From KBS-96 sp964247975 (GTDB lineage Bacteria > Acidobacteriota > Terriglobia > Bryobacterales > Bryobacteraceae), in assembly GCA_964247975.1 (NCBI GenBank), contig CAXTWH010000018.1:31273-95272 (forward strand): a stretch of DNA of 64,000 nt. The letters run 5' to 3'. The translations under genes and the position numbers were made by a program. Every line of letters starts with the position of its first letter. The stretch's first letter is position 1. Positions 59,939 through 64,000 of the stretch are shown here, piece by piece. The notes below the pieces were generated by a model. The model ran no database searches and was not told the origin of the DNA. It saw only the letters and a program-made list of their open reading frames with translations.

Positions 59939-61981
59939 ATGAAAGTCAACGAGATTGACCTAATATTTCCAAAAACAGCGCCCGCTGCTGATGACCCGCA
60001 CTGGGCAGCTGAGTGGCTTGCCACGAACGGGCTCGGCGGTTATTCTTCCGGTACGGTTGTCGGTTTGAATACGCGCGCTTATCATGGCTATCTGATTGCG
60101 GCTCTTCCAGCTCCGCTGGGCCGCACCCTGATGCTGAATGAAATCTATGAAGAAGTGGAACTGCCCGATTGCCGGCTGGTTCCTTTGAACCCAAGCAAGA
60201 ATCTGGAAGGCGGAGAATCACCGGAACTGATTCCGGAGGTGGAGTTTTTCCTCGAACTTGGCCTGCCTGTTTGGAAATATAAAACTGACCGCTTCACGCT
60301 TGAACGCCGAATCTGGATGATTCATTCGCAGAACACGGTTTATGTCAGCTACAAACTAACAACGGCAAAAGAACCGGTTCGCTTGCGGCTCCGGCCCGGC
60401 CTGAATGTGCGCTCCCATGAAGCGCCGGTCGACACACCATTGGCCGAAGGATATTCCTTAACAGTAACGGACAATCAATATGAAGTGTCCGCCGGGCAAA
60501 AATATCCGCCGCTTCGCCTCTGCGTGAATGCTCATAACGAAGAATTTCGCATTGCCCGGCGACGGGTGGAAAGAATCGTTTACCAGACAGAAGCTAACCG
60601 AGGCTATGCGGCAATGGGGGAATTGTGGATTCCCGGCGCTTTTTCCGCTGATCTAACCGAAAACAGCAGCATAACGCTGGTGGCCTCAACCGAATGCTGG
60701 GATGCAATCAATGCCCTTGCGCCTGCGGACGCGCTGGAAGCTGAACATCTGCGGCGTCGTCGTTTGCTGGCTATTGCCGATGGACGCAGCGCCGGACAAT
60801 TCGGCCAACAACTGGTGTTTGCCGCGGATCAGTTTCTGATCAGGCCGGAGGGAAGAATTGAAGACGCGACCCGCGCCAAAGCTGCCGGCGACGAAATCCG
60901 CACGGTGATTGCCGGCTATCACTGGTTTACCGATTGGGGCCGGGACACCATGATCAGCCTGGAAGGGCTGACCTTAACGACCGGCAGAAAAGGGGAAGCG
61001 TCCTATATTCTACGCACGTTTGCCCATGCGATCCGGTATGGCCTGCTTCCTAATCTGTTTCCGGAAGGCAGTCGCGGCGGACTCTACCATACAGCCGACG
61101 CTACGCTCTGGTTTTTTCATGCGCTGAACCGTTATCTGCAAACAACCGGCGACAATGAAACTTTACAGGTGATTATGCCGCACCTGTTCGATATTATGCG
61201 CTGCCATGAGCAAGGCACGCGCTTCGGCATTGGCGTTGATCCTACAGACGGCTTGCTGAAGCAGGGAGAAGAAGGTTATCAACTGACCTGGATGGATGCC
61301 AAAGTAGATGGTTGGGTAGTCACGCCCCGGCGCGGCAAAGCAGTAGAAATCAATGCGCTGTGGTACAACGCCCTGCGTCTGATGGAGCGTTGGTGCGCCG
61401 AATGCCGGCAGCCGGAGCAGCGCCGCCACTTCTCCGAACTGGCTGACCGGACCCGGGAATCTTTTAATCAGCGTTTCTGGTCCGAAAGCGAAGGCTATCT
61501 CTATGATGTGATTGACGGCGAAACGGAGAAATACGATGCTTCATTTCGTCCGAATCAGATTTTCTCCATTTCGCTGGAACACCCGGCGCTGCGGGAAGAT
61601 CGCTGGAAAACGGTAGTCACCCAGGTAAAAGAAAAACTGTTAACGCCGGTGGGCCTGCGCTCTTTAGCGCCGGGAAGCAAAGACTATCATCCTCGCTATT
61701 ATGGAGACTTACGCTCCAGGGATGCCGCTTATCATCAGGGAACGGTTTGGGGTTGGCTGATCGGTCCCTTTATCGATGCCTGGTTGAAAGTTTATCCTGA
61801 TGATCTTGCTACTGCCAACAGTTTTTTGACAGGCTTTCAAGATCATCTGTCACAAGCTTGTATCGGGTCAATCAGCGAAGTGTTCGATGCCGAATCGCCG
61901 TATACGCCGCGCGGATGCGTTGCGCAAGCCTGGTCAGTGGCGGAAGTACTCCGCTGTTTGGTAAAAACTACTCCGCAATAA
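59939..61981 (+). CDS. Glycogen-debranching-type amylo-alpha-1,6-glucosidase
   Basis: 680-residue enzyme of the bacterial glycogen debranching family (GH133-like, (alpha/alpha)6 barrel). N-terminal domain: EWLATNGLGGYSSGTVVGLNTRAYHGYLIAALPAP at residue 25, the family's most recognisable block. Catalytic barrel: HWFTDWGRDTMISLEGLTLTTGR near 325-350, with the key acidic residues in this block, and NLFPEGSRGGLYHTADATLWF near 370, DGLLKQGEEGYQLTWMDAK near 435, and FRPNQIFSISLEHP near 530. It removes alpha-1,6-linked glucose from glycogen. ATG 59939 is 9 bases past the treZ stop, so the pair forms one operon acting on glycogen or maltodextrin and trehalose. Confidence 0.87.
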   Translation: MKVNEIDLIFPKTAPAADDPHWAAEWLATNGLGGYSSGTVVGLNTRAYHGYLIAALPAPLGRTLMLNEIYEEVELPDCRLVPLNPSKNLEGGESPELIPEVEFFLELGLPVWKYKTDRFTLERRIWMIHSQNTVYVSYKLTTAKEPVRLRLRPGLNVRSHEAPVDTPLAEGYSLTVTDNQYEVSAGQKYPPLRLCVNAHNEEFRIARRRVERIVYQTEANRGYAAMGELWIPGAFSADLTENSSITLVASTECWDAINALAPADALEAEHLRRRRLLAIADGRSAGQFGQQLVFAADQFLIRPEGRIEDATRAKAAGDEIRTVIAGYHWFTDWGRDTMISLEGLTLTTGRKGEASYILRTFAHAIRYGLLPNLFPEGSRGGLYHTADATLWFFHALNRYLQTTGDNETLQVIMPHLFDIMRCHEQGTRFGIGVDPTDGLLKQGEEGYQLTWMDAKVDGWVVTPRRGKAVEINALWYNALRLMERWCAECRQPEQRRHFSELADRTRESFNQRFWSESEGYLYDVIDGETEKYDASFRPNQIFSISLEHPALREDRWKTVVTQVKEKLLTPVGLRSLAPGSKDYHPRYYGDLRSRDAAYHQGTVWGWLIGPFIDAWLKVYPDDLATANSFLTGFQDHLSQACIGSISEVFDAESPYTPRGCVAQAWSVAEVLRCLVKTTPQ

Positions 61982-62010
61982 AAATTGCTGTCAGCGATTT
62001 TAATAAACAA

Positions 62011-62049
62011 AAGGTTTGCCGGTAACATTATCTTTGCCCGGCAAACCTT
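62011..62049. terminator. Bidirectional terminator between convergent genes
   Basis: A perfect 12-base-pair stem: AAGGTTTGCCGG (62011-62022) with CCGGCAAACCTT (62038-62049), loop of 15 bases. On the minus strand the stem is followed by TTGTTTATT, so it should work best for the DUF4142 gene; on the plus strand it ends the trehalose/glycogen operon with a weaker tail. Confidence 0.8.
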
Positions 62050-62068
62050 ATCTGCTCAAAACATTCAA

Positions 62069-62614
62069 TTATTGGGCTCGTACGCCTTTGCTTTGAATGG
62101 AGGCAATCATATCCAAATGTTCTTTTAAGATGGGCAGTGTTTGTGAAGCGAAACTCTTCACATCCGAATCAGTGCCGCTTTCCGACTCTTTTTGAAATTC
62201 CTGCACATCGTTTTTATGGTCGTCCACCATAGCATTGATGTATGCCATTTCAAAATCCTGGCCGGAAAGCACTTGCAGCCTGGTCTTTAAAGCGTCATTT
62301 TTTAAGCCTGGCCCGGTAGGCAGTTTGTAGTTCTTGGAGCCGGCTACTTGCTTTAACTGATCGTTTGCTTTGGAATGATCGGTAATCATTTGTTGCGCAA
62401 ACATCTTCAGATCGGGCCGCGACACCTTAGTCAATGCCAATTTCGCTAACGTGACTTCGGCCAGCCCGCCTTCTGCGGCATCTTTCATAAAATCTTTATC
62501 ACTGGAGGAAAGACTGGCCGCGCTGCCTGATTGCACAAGCAACATGCAACATGTTGCGGCTGCGCAGCAGAAGCGAAAAAGAATGCCGACCCATTTTTGA
62601 GCGCTATTTGTCAT
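62069..62614 (-). CDS. Exported DUF4142 protein
   Basis: 181-residue exported protein with a signal peptide (MTNSAQKWVGILFRFCCAAATCCMLLVQSGSA) and a ferritin-like helical DUF4142 domain: SSDKDFMKDAAEGGLAEVTLAKLALTKVSRPDLKMFAQQMITDHSKANDQLKQVA near residue 35-90, and INAMVDDHKNDVQEFQKESESGTDSDVKSFASQTLPILKEHLDMI near 125-170. It has the family's paired His/Glu-bearing helices. Function unknown; the family is common in the outer layers of soil bacteria and often stress-linked. The start ATG at 62614 is unambiguous. Confidence 0.9.
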   Translation of the reverse strand: MTNSAQKWVGILFRFCCAAATCCMLLVQSGSAASLSSSDKDFMKDAAEGGLAEVTLAKLALTKVSRPDLKMFAQQMITDHSKANDQLKQVAGSKNYKLPTGPGLKNDALKTRLQVLSGQDFEMAYINAMVDDHKNDVQEFQKESESGTDSDVKSFASQTLPILKEHLDMIASIQSKGVRAQ

Positions 62615-62650
62615 GTGTAATCCTCAACCCCGTAGAACCGGCAAAAACAG

Positions 62651-63529
62651 TTAAGCTTTTGCCGTCGATTTCGCTTTGGACTCCAAGGAACTCCAAGTAT
62701 TTTGGTCAATGTTCAAGTTAGCCGCAGCAACATTCTCTTCCAAGTGCGCAACTGAGGACGTGCCGGGAATCGGCACGATCACCGGCGACCGATGCAGTAG
62801 CCAAGCCAAAGCCAACTGCGCTACCGAGGCGTTATGCTGCTTTGCTGTTTCATCCAGCGCGCCGCCCGGCTGTGCCAGCTTGCCGGAAGCCACCGGATAC
62901 CAGGGAATGAACGCAAGCTGATTGTGTTCGCAGTAGTTCACCACGTCTTCGTGCTTTCGTTCGCTCAAATTGTAAAGATTCTGAACGCTCGCAACCGAAA
63001 TAATTTTTCGGGCGTTTTCTAGTTCAGCTACTGTTACTTCCGATAATCCAATGTGGCGGATCTTTCCCGCTGTTTGTAAATTTTTCAATACGCCGAGGGT
63101 TTCCTCAACCGGCACTTTCGGATCAATCCGATGCAGTTGATAAAGATCGATGCGTTCCAAGCGCAAACGGCGCAGGCTCATTTCCACGCACTGCTGCAGG
63201 TATTCGGGACGGCCAACCGGCAGCCACTTGCCGGGACCTTGCCTGGTCAGCCCGCCTTTGGTAGCAATAATCAGATCTTCGGGGTAGGGAAACAGAGTTT
63301 CACCGATTAGCCGTTCGCTGACTTCCGGTCCATAGGAGTCCGCAGTGTCAATGAAGTTAACGCCCAGTTCAACAGCCCTCTTCAACACCTTCCGCGCTTC
63401 TTCAGGATTTTTGGGTTCGCCCCAGATTCCTTCTCCGGTAATCCGCATCGCGCCAAAACCCAAACGATGGATCTTCAAATCTCCGCCCAGGGTAAAAGTG
63501 CCGCTCGAAGCAGCGTTCAGGCTGTCCAT
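62651..63529 (-). CDS. Aldo/keto reductase
   Basis: AKR-family NADPH-dependent reductase of 292 residues from ATG 63529 (the frame opens 45 codons earlier, but that part has no family likeness). Catalytic Asp in NFIDTADSYGPEVSERLIG near residue 57, tyrosine in the same block, lysine in LIIATKGGLTRQGPG near 90 and histidine in DLYQLHRIDPKVP near 132. The cofactor block GTSSVAHLEENVAAANL lies near 260. It reduces an aldehyde or ketone; substrate unknown. It lies 36 bases upstream of the DUF4142 gene and could be cotranscribed. Confidence 0.88.
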   Translation of the reverse strand: MDSLNAASSGTFTLGGDLKIHRLGFGAMRITGEGIWGEPKNPEEARKVLKRAVELGVNFIDTADSYGPEVSERLIGETLFPYPEDLIIATKGGLTRQGPGKWLPVGRPEYLQQCVEMSLRRLRLERIDLYQLHRIDPKVPVEETLGVLKNLQTAGKIRHIGLSEVTVAELENARKIISVASVQNLYNLSERKHEDVVNYCEHNQLAFIPWYPVASGKLAQPGGALDETAKQHNASVAQLALAWLLHRSPVIVPIPGTSSVAHLEENVAAANLNIDQNTWSSLESKAKSTAKA

Positions 63530-64000
63530 ACCAAACTGATTCCGCCGTGTCACTGAGTGTTTCGATAAATCCGCAAAGGAGCTATTCCTACCTCCTCCCT
63601 CGCTGGAATTCAGATAAGCCCGAAGTTTTTCTGTCGAGAAGCCCGGTAAAAATTTCTTTGCCACCCGGCAGATATTTCCGATATAGAGTTCGGCGAGAAG
63701 TTCAAACTTTCAAAAGGTCATCAATGCAGAACCCTGGAACTGAAGTTCTAAGAAGTAGATGAGAACAATATGCGACGCGTGAACCTGCACAGGAACGCCA
63801 CATTCGCGAGGAAAGCACGAAGCTAAAGCTGACCAGGGATAAGAACAAAACGCTTGCCGATACGTTCCCGTGGGAAATTCGCGAACGCTTGAAGTAAGCC
63901 TCAGCACAAGAACAAGTTCGGAAAACGAGAAGAATTTCGCGGTTTTAGACGCCGGGATCGGATCAGTGTGTCTGGACCGCTTGGGAACAACAATACTCAT
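63530..64000. other. Right-edge region, no supported gene
   Basis: 470 bases with overlapping open frames on both strands. The minus frame from 63710 to the edge (about 96 codons) has no family likeness and poor composition. The stretch upstream of the reductase should carry its promoter. I see no RNA gene or repeat. Confidence 0.4.

Noticed and set aside
63710..64000. 96-codon minus-strand frame reaching the right edge
   Set aside because: No motif, no ribosome site seen, and the sequence looks non-coding; could be a gene fragment but cannot be supported.
1..64000. CRISPR arrays, insertion sequences, prophage or integrase genes
   Set aside because: No regularly spaced repeats, no transposase or integrase motifs and no terminal inverted repeats were seen.

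Overview
The window reads as a piece of a chromosome from a Gram-negative soil-type bacterium, most likely an Acidobacteriota of the Solibacter/Bryobacter kind. This is inferred from gene content: a very large TonB-dependent receptor with a carboxypeptidase-regulatory-like N-terminal domain, a DUF1501 protein paired with a heme-c/DUF1549/LamG/DUF1553 protein, a PEP-CTERM protein, several RR (Tat-like) exported enzymes, and many sugar-active enzymes. There is no rRNA, tRNA, CRISPR array, transposase or phage gene that I can recognise. Coding density is high and genes sit on both strands in short operons.

Layout. 1-5.0 kb: a left-truncated cytochrome P450, a PEP-CTERM protein, an SMP-30/gluconolactonase-like protein, an orphan sugar-binding lipoprotein, a sugar isomerase/epimerase-like TIM barrel. 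5-10.2 kb: a glycosyltransferase, a GNAT protein, a GT2 enzyme, an outer-membrane porin-like barrel, a YfcE-type phosphodiesterase. 10.2-16.6 kb: a UPF0182 membrane protein, an O-antigen-ligase-like protein, a TonB protein, a half-length AI-2E-type permease, a DUF892 protein. 16.6-27.6 kb: a frameshifted DUF2442 gene behind a secreted GH42 beta-galactosidase, unknown exported proteins, a TonB receptor preceded by a DUF5666-like exported protein, tatA and a HAD phosphatase.

27.8-34.2 kb holds an ABC exporter followed 9 bases later by a 1515-residue cyclic-glucan-synthase-like protein (GT84 plus glycoamylase domain, no GH94 tail), an NdvA/NdvB-like pair. 34.4-40.9 kb is the most interesting part: a tightly overlapping six-gene operon with crtE, crtI and crtB, then a polytopic membrane protein carrying a sulfite-oxidase-type molybdopterin domain behind an internal Tat motif, a CrtQ-like glycosyltransferase and an atypical PlsC-like acyltransferase. 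This looks like a pathway for an oxidised, glycosylated and acylated carotenoid with an undescribed tailoring enzyme.

40.9-48.4 kb (minus strand) holds a TIM-barrel isomerase plus mannose-6-phosphate-isomerase-like cupin, then a GT39-like membrane glycosyltransferase, an NAD-dependent epimerase, a GMC oxidoreductase with a four-cysteine motif and a polyprenyl-phosphate-sugar-synthase-like GT2. 48.8-53.4 kb is the DUF1501/heme-DUF1549-DUF1553 pair. 53.5-57.9 kb looks like a stress module (small membrane proteins, SRPBCC, zinc alcohol dehydrogenase, SDR). 58-62 kb carries a TreZ-like trehalohydrolase and a glycogen-debranching-type enzyme, followed by a DUF4142 protein and an aldo/keto reductase. 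The last ~470 bases show no gene I can support.
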